A stretch of DNA of 64,000 nucleotides, taken from positions 1 through 64,000 of the forward strand of contig JAULBX010031260.1 in assembly GCA_032358255.1 (NCBI GenBank), written 5' to 3'. This document shows, piece after piece, positions 1-10,900 of the stretch. The stretch is from Heterotrichella gracilis (Eukaryota; Sar; Xanthophyceae; Tribonematales; Xanthonemataceae). Numbering within the stretch: position 1 is the first letter of the stretch; each line of letters opens with the position of its first letter. The notes beneath the pieces are model-generated. The model worked only from the letters and a program-made list of their open reading frames with translations. It made no database searches and was not told where the DNA came from. The translations under genes were made by a program, and so were the position numbers.

Positions 1-369
1 CTGGCCGGAACGTCTGTGTTAATTCATTAGTAGGTATATGAGTGTGGTCAGCCTCAATCAGCTTTGCAGTATCGTCAATGGCTTTCCTGAATTTCCGGGG
101 CAAAGAAAGTATAACGCCATCCATATTGTCCCTAATGTGTGTCAGTGGTCGAGCGGCAGCTGTGTTGCGTAGGGCGTAGTGTTCATCCAGATGGGTTCTG
201 ATATGAAGTGACATCTCTTCAGCTGCGGCCTTGAGGGCGCTTGGCGCATTCTGCCAAGTGGTCACCAACTCCGGGTTGACATTCCCGGTTGTTTCCTGTT
301 TAGTGTTGGTAGTCACGTTGTGCAGAGCCAGATGCAGATCTGCGCTGAGTTCGTGTTCATTGAGGGATG

Positions 370-800
370 TGTGTATCTGATGGAGGCCCTTTTCGTTGCC
401 AATTATCAATATGTTGACGTCCCATTTAGGATGGCCTGCATACTGTGGTCCTCCTGTCCATGCGTCGGGGGTGCAAAATTTGAATAGTTTTTTGGGTATC
501 CTGGCCAATAGGATTGCATGCTCAGGAAATTTTTCTGTCCATTTGAGGTAGGATGTATTGTTGTGCTGGTCCCAAGCTGGAAGGATGAGTGTAGTTGTCA
601 TGGGCGTCGTGTTTTGCTCAGCAGCGGAGAAAATTGCCCATTTCACTGCCAATTCCGTGTCTTCGGGTTCGTATTCTGGGTTGGCTTCACAGCTGCCTGT
701 CCATTTGGTGGAGAATGCATTGTAGTTAGCTCCAAATATCTGGTCCTGAGGGTAGGCACTCCAATAGGCATGCATGTCTGGATTAAAATTTAGCGGGCTT
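370..800 (-). other. Dam-like methyltransferase domain (tentative) in the LINE ORF
   Basis: In the same frame as the RT and PHD parts, the protein contains a YWSAYP...FGANY entry, then W-T-G, then an ANPEY motif at 671-691, then an ILPAW strand and a later R-I-P-x-x-L-F-K-F segment, ending in a hydrophobic ILIIGN strand. The order resembles phage and bacterial Dam-family N6-adenine methyltransferases (NPPY box, LPART strand, LKF strand). The second proline of the usual box is replaced by glutamate, so activity is uncertain. It could instead be a diverged or non-catalytic Rossmann-like domain. Confidence 0.45.
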
Positions 801-1552
801 GCAAATTTCTCTTTTGTTATATGTAGGTGCTGGTTGAGGATTTGCATGACAGTGGGTGGTACTGCCCAGTGGTTGGAAAGTTTGAGTGGGATTCCAGTTC
901 GTGTGTGTTTGTAACCTGTCCGGTATCTTACTAGCAGATTGTACACCTCCTCCTCGAATGTGTGTACCTCATATCTGTCGTGAATTGCAGGGTGCGCGCG
1001 CTTGACATGGATGAATTGCGTGTACAGCAGGGACAGGCGCTGCAAGCTTAGGGTGCCTTGACATTGTCCCTGATGGTTATATACACAGGCTAGCACCTCT
1101 GTGCGTGGCACTGTATCTTTGTCCTGTTGGGATAGAACATCCCTGATTTCAATGTGGGTTTGCAGTGGGGGAATTATGTCCGTGTGTGGATTTACTGTTT
1201 GTCTTTTGATAATAAGCTTTTTTCGGATTGTTTGGCCTATGGTGCTGCTGGGCCACATGCCTGTGGTTTCTAGCATATTCGTGTTGAGTATTCCTTGTTT
1301 TTCTAGATTTGTGAGATGATAATCTTCTCTGTGTGGGCAGGAATCGTTGCCTGCGTGTTGCTGTTGCGTTTGCAAATATGCATCAATCAGGTGATGTAGT
1401 CCTTGTTCAGCAAGGTGTTCAGCAGCTTCGTAAGATGGCTGCCATTCAACTTCAATCATGTGATCCATGTCAGTAATATGTTTTGTCCATGCTGAAGGCG
1501 TGGAGTCAGGGCTGTCTAATTGGTCTGCAGAGTTGGGTGGGTGGCTGTTAGT

Positions 1553-1693
1553 GCATATTGGGCAGTACCAGTGGTCAGGCATGTCACGCTCCATGGGTGG
1601 GTTGAGACAGAAGGAGTGGTATCCACGATCACATCCGTCACATAGCAGCATGCTGCTTTCATTGTCATACTTCATACAGTGTTCGCATTCAAG
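1553..1693 (-). other. PHD zinc finger encoded in the LINE ORF
   Basis: Translation gives a Cys4-His-Cys3 arrangement: CEHC, then LLCDGCDRGYH, then FCL, and finally WYCPIC. The spacing and the tryptophan before the last cysteine pair are those of canonical PHD fingers. PHD fingers of this type commonly read histone H3 tails. In a retroelement the domain could steer integration or tether the particle to chromatin, but that role is inference. A short segment just before it (near 1780-1840, YQVTW...) faintly resembles a chromo-like fold; I do not claim it. Confidence 0.85.
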
Positions 1694-3837
1694 GTCGGTT
1701 CCTTCTAGATCAGATCGATTAACTGGTGTGATATGCAGCGGTGTGTACCCAGCTTCTTGATGATACGGTAGTGCCCAGGCTTCAATGGTTGTAGAGCGCC
1801 ATGTAACCTGATATTGTATTTGCGTGCGGAGCATGTGTCCAGTGTTTGGATCGTGGCCTGTTATCTGCCTGCTGTGATTGACGGCAAGAATTTCATCTTT
1901 ATGGCCATGTATGTGGAGGACCACTGCTGCTGCTCCCTCAGCTCCTCCAAATAGATTGTATATCTGGGTTGCTTTGTCTTTCTTATTGATGTGGGATGTG
2001 AGGATAGCAGAGATGGAATTGGCATGGTCATGCATGGGTATAGTGGGACTATCGGGGCCTGATTGACCAGGTGTATGGTCACGCATGCTCTGCATGGTTT
2101 TGTTTACTCGCAGGAGCTTGCGAGTGAATTTATTAATGCGTTTCTGTTTGTGGCTTGTTTTGCTAGGGCCTATACGGGAGCTTGGTCGCAGATTTCTGGT
2201 TGACCTGCATTGGGCTGTTTCTGTCTTGTCTTTCTTAGTCACCCATGTGGCTCTTCTTGGATGGTGGAAGGATGTTAGCTGGTGTGTCTTAGGATGTCGC
2301 AGAGGCGTTCTGTGTGGCTGTGGGTGCAGTGTTTCTGTTATGGGGTCATGCTGGGAGGATGCGTGTTCAGACTGGTGTATTTGTTGAGCCTCGTGTGTGG
2401 TGGTAGAATTGTCTAGGGGAGCAGGGGCATGCGGGTCTGGTGCTTGCATGTATGATGTGATGCGGGAGACGTCAGTGTGGTTAGTGCAGCCCATGTCAGT
2501 CTCTGCTTCAATTGCAGTTTGTAATACCTGCATGTGGTCTGTGTGTATTGTAAGTTGCGGAGGTTTTCTTGGTGCCTGGTCCAGGTGTAATCCAGGCTTC
2601 CCGAGTGATTTAGTCAGGATGTTGGTGATCATATTCATGGCTTTCAAGGTTGATCTTGTAAGTATCTTGCCGTACTTGCGTTTCAGTGCGTTATGGGCAA
2701 GCATCTGTTTGTGGTTGGCGGATATAATGCACGTGATGTTGTAGATTCCAATTTCAAAAAGCGGAAGCAGTACGCTGGTGGGAATGGGCAGTGCCTGTCC
2801 CAGGGCTCTTGGGTCATAGTGCAGTTTGGTTATTATTTGGTGTATGGAGCTAAAGGGAGGCACAAACGACAGATGCTGGTCTTTTTCGAGATGAATACCA
2901 CTAAGGTGTAAGGCAGTGAGTTGCCGCATGCGCATATGGTATTTAGCCTGCCTGGCGAATTGCATCGTGTTGAGAGAGCCCAGCAGTGCTATTTGATTCT
3001 GAATATGATTGCGGCTAATGATACCATATTGTTCCTGGTCATTCATGGCATGGACAAGATCTTGGGTCATGATGTGCATGTATGCCACCATGAGGGAAGT
3101 GCATCCGAGCCCAAATTTGTCCCTGCCTTGCAGCGCTAGTGCAGTGGACATGTTAGAGCGTTGTCCATAGGCTTTCTTTGTAGCAGTTGCCAGCATCCCA
3201 TCCAATATAGATATCTGTTGGGTTGTATATGGCGCAATGCAGAAGGTGTAGGTAATTTTTGGTTTGATGCATGTTTTAATTATGTTCACCTTCTGTTGGG
3301 CAGATGCAAAGGAGATGGTGAGTGCATGGAGTTTGTGGGCAACTGCATTTTTGATTGCATCAAACTGGTGCTTCCAGTTGAAGGTCATTGTTAAGATTAA
3401 GCCCAGGTATGTGAATGGCTCCGTTGGGGCTTGGTAGGTGATTGGTTTGGATTGAATGCGTATCTGGGATAGATCAGCGGCAATCCGGGATTGGGCAGCA
3501 GGGTTGGTGTAATGGATGCCAGTGGTGACTGTTTTATTGTTGTTGACTGTCAGTCCTACCCAATCTGCGTGGTCCGTTATCTTGTTTGCTTGTATCTGTA
3601 GATCATCAGTGCTGTTGGTTCCGGCAAAGCCTTCACTGACAAAGGGTTTTGGGCACAAAAAAAGGCCTTTAACCAGCTGTAGATTTGCCAGGTCAGATCG
3701 GATCGCCCACATGCAGTAACCCACGAGGCAAGCACGCCCACATGGCATGCCCATTGGGTGGTGGGCAGCTTGACCCGTAGCTTACGCTGCTAGCGCCGCC
3801 CGTCACGCCTCCAGGTTGTCATTGGCTGGGGGCCAGA

Positions 3838-4500
3838 CACGTGATCACGTTGGATGCTGCAGCAGGATGAAAGGGTTTGGTGGAAACCCTTGCTACCTAG
3901 GAGGGTGCCACGTAGGATTCAAAATAGGGATCCGTGCGGTTGCCCAAACGCCGTCAGCACCACCACGCCCACCGCCACCACCTCCGACAAGTCCAATGCA
4001 GTCTCATTTTGAGACCGATGTCAGCCTGAATTTCAGACCGCAATGGGGCCTTACAAAGCCCCATGTAGGCACCAGCGGCGGCTGCGACACCCCTCAGGGC
4101 TGGGCCTCATCCCGATGCTTTCCTGAGCATTTGCAACGAGTACGACAGCCACATGTGGACGGTGCTGTATTTTAATTCCAGGGTCTCACCCCCACCGCAG
4201 CAGTGGTCTGCGTCACGGGGCCCATTTTTGGACCCCGTGGAAGCGTGGCCATTTGGCCACGCATGGGCAAGGGGTAGAAACCCCTTGATGGGTGGTGAAC
4301 ATTTCTGTCCACCAAATGCATGCTGGCCTTACAAAGCCGGCGTGCAATGGGTCCTTGGCGGAGGGGTGTTGGAGGCGGCGGTTTCTGGCGACGGTTGGCC
4401 GGTCAATCCAGCCCATTTCCTGGATGACATGACACGCACGGACGTCACACAGCGAATTTTCAGACACCATATGTCACTCAGGTGACTGGGTTCGAATCCT
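3838..4500. other. Non-coding block dense in short hairpins
   Basis: No convincing coding frame is seen. Instead there is a run of inverted repeats: ACGTGATCACGT (3839-3850), TGCTGCAGCA (3855-3864), AAGGGTTT/AAACCCTT (3871-3891), GTCTCA/TGAGAC (4001-4015), CTGAA/TTCAG (4026-4036), TGGGGC/GCCCCA (4044-4063), ATGCT/AGCAT (4115-4130), CCACATGTGG (4149-4158), CACGGGG/CCCCGTG (4214-4239), GCGTGGCC/GGCCACGC (4243-4262), CAAGGGG/CCCCTTG (4268-4287), GCTGGC/GCCGGC (4322-4341) and GTCAC/GTGAC (4473-4486). Two of them share the same 8-nt loop CTTACAAA on different stems. The block borders the truncated LINE. A B-box-like GGTTCGAATCC sits at 4489-4499. Function unknown. Confidence 0.6.
4489..4499 (+). 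promoter_or_regulatory. Pol III B-box-like / T-arm-like motif
   Basis: GGTTCGAATCC matches the tRNA B-box consensus exactly, and the flanks can form a five-pair T-arm with wobble pairs. I find no matching A box or acceptor stem upstream, so this is not a tRNA gene. It may be the remnant of a tRNA-derived SINE. Confidence 0.35.
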
Positions 4501-4921
4501 GGGCCCACAGTGGAGCTGTGTTTTTGCTTTTGGGCTGAACTTTTGCTTTTGCATGCACGTTACAAGGGCTCCAATTCCTGGTTGCAGGCATGTCACTGAC
4601 AGGGAACGGTGAACCTGCAAAGCTGACCGATTACAGATTCTGAAACACCTCGAGGTTTTGGAATCCAAATTTGACAGTGTTCCGAAGTGGCTCACAGTGT
4701 CGGCTTGATGCGAATTTGAAACACAGTGTGCATATGCATAGTATTTTACCACAACCCTGAACCCTAAGTCAAGCCTGGCGTTTTTCTTGCCACCTTGTCA
4801 GCGCCCCAAGACAAGACTAGCTATCAATGACCCATATTGTATTGGTGTGTAAAGCTGACATCTACAGAGTACATATGGTGCATCATGGAAACAACAAAGC
4901 CCCAAACCTGGCGCATGTACA
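4501..4921. other. Intergenic, 3' of the helicase gene
   Basis: This is the short interval between the hairpin block and the stop codon of the minus-strand helicase gene. It holds one AACCCTGAACCCTAA telomere-like stretch near 4753. I see no gene or RNA here. Confidence 0.5.
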
Positions 4922-7900
4922 TCACCCGCTCACATCACACACACCCTCCTCCTTCACCTCCACCTCACTGCCCTCCCCCCGCATCCCCGCTGCAGCCCCC
5001 TTCTCCGCCCTCAGCGCCTCGTCCAGCACTATCATTCCCCCCTGCTTGCTCAGCACTGCATTGTATTCGCTGCAGGCAGTGTGCTGGGTGCAGCGGGGGC
5101 ATCCGGCGGGTAGAGCACATGAGCAGCTCTGAATGAGCTCCAGGGCCTTGCGCAGCAGGGAGGGGAAAATGGCTGCTGCCTGCAGGGGGAGGGTTCTGGT
5201 TAGGGTGCGGTTAGGATGCGGTTAGGGTGCGGTTGAGGGTGCATATGGGCAGCATGGGATGCATTGTACTCGCTGCACGCGGTGTGCTGGGTGCAGCGGG
5301 GCCACCCACGAGCAGTGTGCATCAGTAGCTCTGGAATGAATTCCAGGGTTTATGCAGTAGGGAGGAGAAACAGCTGTTGCCTGCAGAGGGAGGGTCATGA
5401 GGGTTAGGGTTTTGAGGTGTGTAAGGTGACAGGTTCTGCCGGGCAACTGGTTTGTTTACTAGAGCAGGGAGTATTGGGTAGGGTGTGCCAATGGATGCAG
5501 CGGGTGCAGGGCGCAGGTGCATTTCCTGGATGAGCTTGAGGGTTATGTGCAGCAAGAAGGAGAAAACCGCAGTCTACAGGGAGAAGGGTTTTTGCTAGGG
5601 TTTTGAAACCAACTGCTCTGGATTGCACACACACACACAGTTCCTCCCACCTGCTTCGCCAGCCCAATCCCCCCCGGCTGCTTGTCATACAGCAGCAGGC
5701 GCTGGGGACGGTAGCGGGAATCGTAGGGGTTGTCGCATTCGGTGCCCACATCCCCGGGATTGCACATCATGAACAGGGGGAGCGCGTTAAGCAGCGCATG
5801 GCATGCAGCGTGGATGGCGGCGCCCAATGAGAGGCCAGCATCCACTACCCTGGCTGATGCGGCAGGGGGGACGCGCATGTAGACAGCCTGCGGGGAGGGG
5901 AATGGAAAAGACTAAATGCGTATTGAATGGGTTTTCACATTTGGTATATCATTCCCAGAATTGCACATCATGAACAGGGGGAGCGCGTTGCGCAGCGCAT
6001 GGCATGCTGGATGGATGGCGGCGGCCAATGAGAGGCCGGCATCCACTACCCTGGCCGATGCGGCAGGGGGGACGCGCATGTAGACAGCCTGCAGGGGAGG
6101 GGATTAAAAATCCTGTATTGCGATTTGCATGGGTGCCCACATCCTCACAAGTGCGCAACCTGGGGAGAGCGTTACGCGGTCAATGAGAGGCTGGGGTCCA
6201 CTGCCCTGGCAGACGCGGTAGGGGGAATGCGCATGTATGATGCCTGTGGGGAGGAAAATGGTGATCCAGGTTGAGAGACAGGCGAGATGCGCAACACCGC
6301 ACCGCAACACCCAATACCAAGTCCTACTTCATGCCATATCACTGGACCCATAGAACTAGCATGCACCCGGGAGGTCCTAGGTGTGATTCCGGCCCATGCT
6401 CCCCCCCACCTCCTCCCCCCTCCTTTCCCCCCCTCTCACCTCTGTGTCGTATTGCACATCTGGCAGGAAGAGGTCCACCTGGTCAAACACCTGGCCAGAC
6501 CCTTGCCAAACCCTGTAATACCCTAGCCAGCGGGCGGTCACCAGGGCGGCATTAACCTGGGCTAGGGTATTGGGAGAGGGGTTGCACCCGGCCTGCGTGG
6601 GGTGGAGCACGGTTTGTCAGGCCGGGGTTTGGGAGAGTCCTCCAACCAGGGGTACTAGCAACAGCAATAGAAACAAAGTCGCAATTACCAACCGTATGGT
6701 ATATGCCATGCATGCACTACCCATGTGACCACTCTATGCCGGTTCCTCCTTACAAATACGTCAAATGCATCCCTTCCGCAGGTGCATCCCTTCCGCAGGT
6801 GCACCTACTTCCCAAACACAACCCTTCCTGCAGTGTCTCTGAAATCTGATGAGCCACCCCGCGCTTGCCTTACACTATCCCGCCAACATGCTCCCAACCC
6901 CAGTGACCCCCCCCCTTCATATCAACCCTCCACCACTCACCCTTGCCAGGTAGGCCGCCTTCCCTCCCCTGACGTGCACGTCCACTATGTCCCTGATGCG
7001 GGTGTAATACTTGAGGTCGGCGGGGCGGACCAGCGCCACCTTGCTGTCCAGGTCAAGGTGCTTGCAGATGTAGGTGCGGCCCTGCAGGGGAAAATATATT
7101 ATAAATAATGCCTGACAAATAAAACTGCATTCATACATGTTTACTTAGCACAGCAGCGCCTTGCTGTCCATATATACGCCTTGCAGAATGCCTCCCCAAC
7201 TTCACCTGCTCTATCGCCTCCTCTGTGCCCTCACAGGGGTTCAGGGTTTCAATCAACACCTCAAAGCCCTAATTCACCCATCTGTTTACATGTACACCGC
7301 CCAATCATATACCTCATTGGGGCTAACCCTACGACCAAGGTTTACCCTAATCCCAAACCCTACCTGGTACAGGTACACCGCCCCGTCATACACTTCGTAG
7401 AACGCCTTCCCCTCCTCAATCTCCTCCATAACCTCCCCTGTGCCCTCGTGCACTATCGAAAACCTCTCGGGGTCGATGGCGCGCAGGCTGATTCCCCTAG
7501 CGGGGTTGGACCAGGGGCCGGTGTAGTGCAGGGCGGGGGCAGAGGGGTGCAGTGGGTGGGGGCCTAGCAGTCCTGTGTGGTGAGGGTTTGGGTTTGAGTT
7601 AGGGTTTGAGATTTGTAGGTAGGTGTTTGGTGGGCAGTGGAGTGTAGCGGGGGGCGCCCTGGCAGGGTTTTGATATATGCAGCCCTTAAAATGTCCGGCA
7701 CCACCCACATGGCACCAGCCACCAGGGTTAGTCTAAACCTTAATGCTCTAGAAGCTGTGTATGGCACGCATGAACCCTATGAGCGTTATTATGGAAGACC
7801 CCTTTTGCCCTGTAGGGCAGAAAAACCCTAAGTGAAACCCCACCTGATGCACGCAGCGCCTGCGCCCCTGCCGCCATCCCCTCTCCAAAATACTTTTCAT

Positions 7901-10900
7901 CCTCCCCTGCCACCAGTGCTGACTCAGCAGCCGCGCACACCAGGTGGCCTTGCAGCACGTTAGGGTTTTGGGGGTCAACCTGCAAAGGGAATAGGATATC
8001 ATTCAAACAAAGGAACAAACAAACTTATTGTCTTGTGTGCCCCTGAAGGATATCAGTCATCCTCCAGTACGGTTTTAAAAATGCTGACCTGAATTTTGTG
8101 AGTCGATCGTTAGGGATTTTAGGGTCCCCCTGGGAGGAGAGACAACAATCCTCAAAAAGATATTGACATCCAGGGCTGAAAGCCCTTCTAGGGTGTTCCT
8201 CTCACCATGGCCCTCTCCAGGCTCCTGTCAAACAGGTGCTGTGGGTGTGCCATGAAGTACTGGTCAAGGGGGCCATCAAACGCGATGTAAATGGACAGGG
8301 AGGCCTGCTCCCGCCTGCCCGCCCTGCCCGCTTGCTGCCACAGGGAGGACACAGACCCTGCGGTAGGGTAAACTTGAATGCTCGAACAGGAGAAAGGGGC
8401 TACTCTCACGCTGAAGGGTAAATGTCACTGTGCCCTACATGCCTTTGCATGACATTCCTGACTAAGTACATGTGAGACACATCGAATCGCCATGCGGCAC
8501 AGCCTCAGCACATGGCAGGTGCTGAAAACAGACAATCCCCCCCCTCCCTGCCCCAAGGTGCGCTGTGCACACAAGGGTGCCTGCAAGGGTTTTCCCCCTC
8601 CCGCACCTGGAAACCCTAAATGTAGGGTAACGTCCAGGTCCCCCACATCCACCCCTAGCTCCAGGGCATTGGTGGCCGCTACTGCCCGGAGGGTACCAGC
8701 GTGCAGGGCACCCTCGATCGCCCTCCTCTCCTGCAATAGTATAATAACGAATAAAATATAAAGTGTTGAAAGATGTAGAAAGACTTTAGGGGGTACCAGA
8801 GTGCACTGCACACTCACTCGTCCTCCTGCAGTACAAGAAAATGATGAAGAAACAAATTTGATTTCAAGAAAAATACATGATAGGAAAACAAGCTCAACTA
8901 CAACCCAGTTTGGGGTATAGTTTAGAAACTCTTTCATAAAAGACTTTCTAAATCTTAATTTTCAGTCTATAAGGTTTAGGGAAGTTTCCCTCTTCACATT
9001 CGTACCTGTGGGCTGTACCCTGCCCGGTACACGGCCACGCTGTCGGCTAGGGTTGGCGCCGTGGCCTTTAGGGTTTCCCGCACGTACGCAATCACCAGCT
9101 CACACAGCTTGCGCGAGTGACAAAAGGCGATGGTGCGCAGGTTGTGCTGCACGCACTCAGCCTGCGAGGGTTGGGGGTGGGCGATTTGGGGTTTGGGAAT
9201 TCTGGAATGGGATCGACGATGCTGGGATTGGCGAGTGGGGACTTATGACTTATTTCCTCAAGGGAGAGAGACGTTGGCCACACACACACACCCTATTTGC
9301 AATACGAGGCGTGATACTCACAGAATGATGCGCAATTACTGTGCAGGTAAGCAAAAACACATCAATGGCGAAACAGGTAACAGGGTACCCAAACCCTATC
9401 ACTCAACAAACCCTAGGGTACAGTAAAACCCTAAAAATGCAGCAAAAACCCTTAGGGTGCGCACCAGCAGCAGGCTGAGCTCCACAATGGGGCTCCCCCT
9501 CCTGTCGGCACTGCCCACCCCCGCGGCGCCAAATTTCCCTGCATTTCCACCCTCCCTCACGCCCCCAAAATTAGGCCCCTGAGCCTGGGCCTGCATTTGC
9601 GGCATTCCGCAACCCCCCCCGGTCCGCCAGGCACTGCCGGAGGGTAGGCGGGCCCTTGCAGCGGCAGATTCAGGGTCCGAAATTTGGGTGGAAATGTGGG
9701 TGGAGGACATGCCTAATGCACTCAGGCCACCAGCGTGCCTTCGGATGACGGGGCGGTTGTCTGGACCTGGATTGGGAGAGGGGCGCTTCAAATCTTCAGC
9801 TAACCCTAGGTGGGTGCATATCACACAGTCGAGCACAGAGACATGTCATATTTGGTTTAATTTAAATTATTTGCAAGCTGCATTTGTGGCAGTGTGTGAC
9901 AACCTCATACAAGCGATTCCGGCAAAACTCGCGCGCTATTCATGAGAGTGGTTTCGGCATGCAGGTGTAGGGTGATGGTGGTGAGTACCCCACCTGCTTT
10001 CCGCTCCACCACAGTCGCAGCCACAGCAGCCTCTGCCGCCGCTCCCCCACCCCCCCCACCAGCCGCCACCACCACCGCGCCACTCTTCGCACCAGTTGCA
10101 CCCACCCCCTCCTCCACCCCACCACCACCACCGCCACCAGCAGCATCCTCTCTCCCTTGCCCATCAGCCACTCCAGCACCAGCAGCACCACCACCAGGCA
10201 CACCAGCACCAGCACCACCAAGCACACCAGCACCAGCACCAGCACTCGCCTGCCTGCGCCCCACTTTCCGAGCAGCCAACCACTCGGCCTTGCTCACCCC
10301 TTGTGGGGGGGCTTGCGACCCCCCCACCCCCACCCCCTCCACATCCCCACCCCCCTCCAGGTGGTGGCGCCTGGCTGCTGCAATCACCCGCCTGGGTGGG
10401 AGTGTGATGGGAGAATGAGGAGGGGGTGAAGGGGGAGGGGGTGAAGGGATGAGAGGCAGTGGAAAGCACCAGTGTCGGTATTATAACCCCAACTGTTCAT
10501 CCTCAACTATGTAGGCTTATTAGTCACCCGCAATGCAACATCCAGCGCAAAAGTGACACCAATACTAGTGTGTGCAAGCCAATGGAGGAAGTGTACTCAG
10601 CTTTATATGGGAAGGCAGAACAGGTGCCAGCTTGTTGCCATATAAAAATGCATATCAATGCAAAAGGGGCTGCTTTCCCCCCAGAAAATTTAAGACCGCC
10701 ATTGTTTCTTGCTTACCCTGCTGCCTTCCTCCCCTTGGGCTTCTTCCCCTCCCCATTCCCCTCCTCTGCCCCCTTCCCCTTGCTACATGAAAGCGGTGGA
10801 TTCCAGAGCACGAAAACCTTAGGCCCATGCGGGGACCCGTCCTCAGATACCACCTCAATGTCAGACACCCCTGCACCCCCAGAATAACTTTAAGCCCCTG

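Larger units (their letters stand above)
1..3754 (-). mobile_element. 5'-truncated LINE: RT C-terminus + PHD finger + methyltransferase-like domain
   Basis: One open frame on the minus strand runs without a stop from the stop just above 3754 down to position 1 and leaves the window, about 1,250 codons. At its N-terminal side (about 3630-3150) are patterns of the C-terminal part of a LINE reverse transcriptase: a DLQIQ...GLTVNNNKT stretch that normally follows the YADD box, then a YLGL...FNW segment and a thumb-like region. The YADD box is missing, so the copy is cut at its 5' side, as target-primed insertion commonly produces. A basic linker lies around 2.1-2.3 kb. A PHD finger with CxxC, CDGC, H and CPIC ligands lies at 1553-1693. 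Near 800-370 is a segment with an NPEY motif and LPAW, resembling phage-type Dam N6-adenine methyltransferases; this assignment is inference. Whether the full element has an endonuclease, and what its 3' end looks like, cannot be seen. Confidence 0.8.

Noticed and set aside
518-3719. Several plus-strand open frames across the LINE
   Set aside because: They are shadows of the single long minus-strand frame, which carries clear RT and PHD motifs.
3838-4350. CRISPR-like array or integron-type repeats
   Set aside because: The hairpins have differing stems and irregular spacing with no constant repeat unit; the host is a eukaryote.
4440-4520. Possible tRNA gene
   Set aside because: Only a B box and T-arm-like stem are present; no A box, anticodon arm or acceptor stem could be formed.
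9942-10418. Plus-strand Pro/Ala/His-rich open frames
   Set aside because: They are opposite-strand readings of the low-complexity helicase exon 14, whose phase fits both neighbouring exons.
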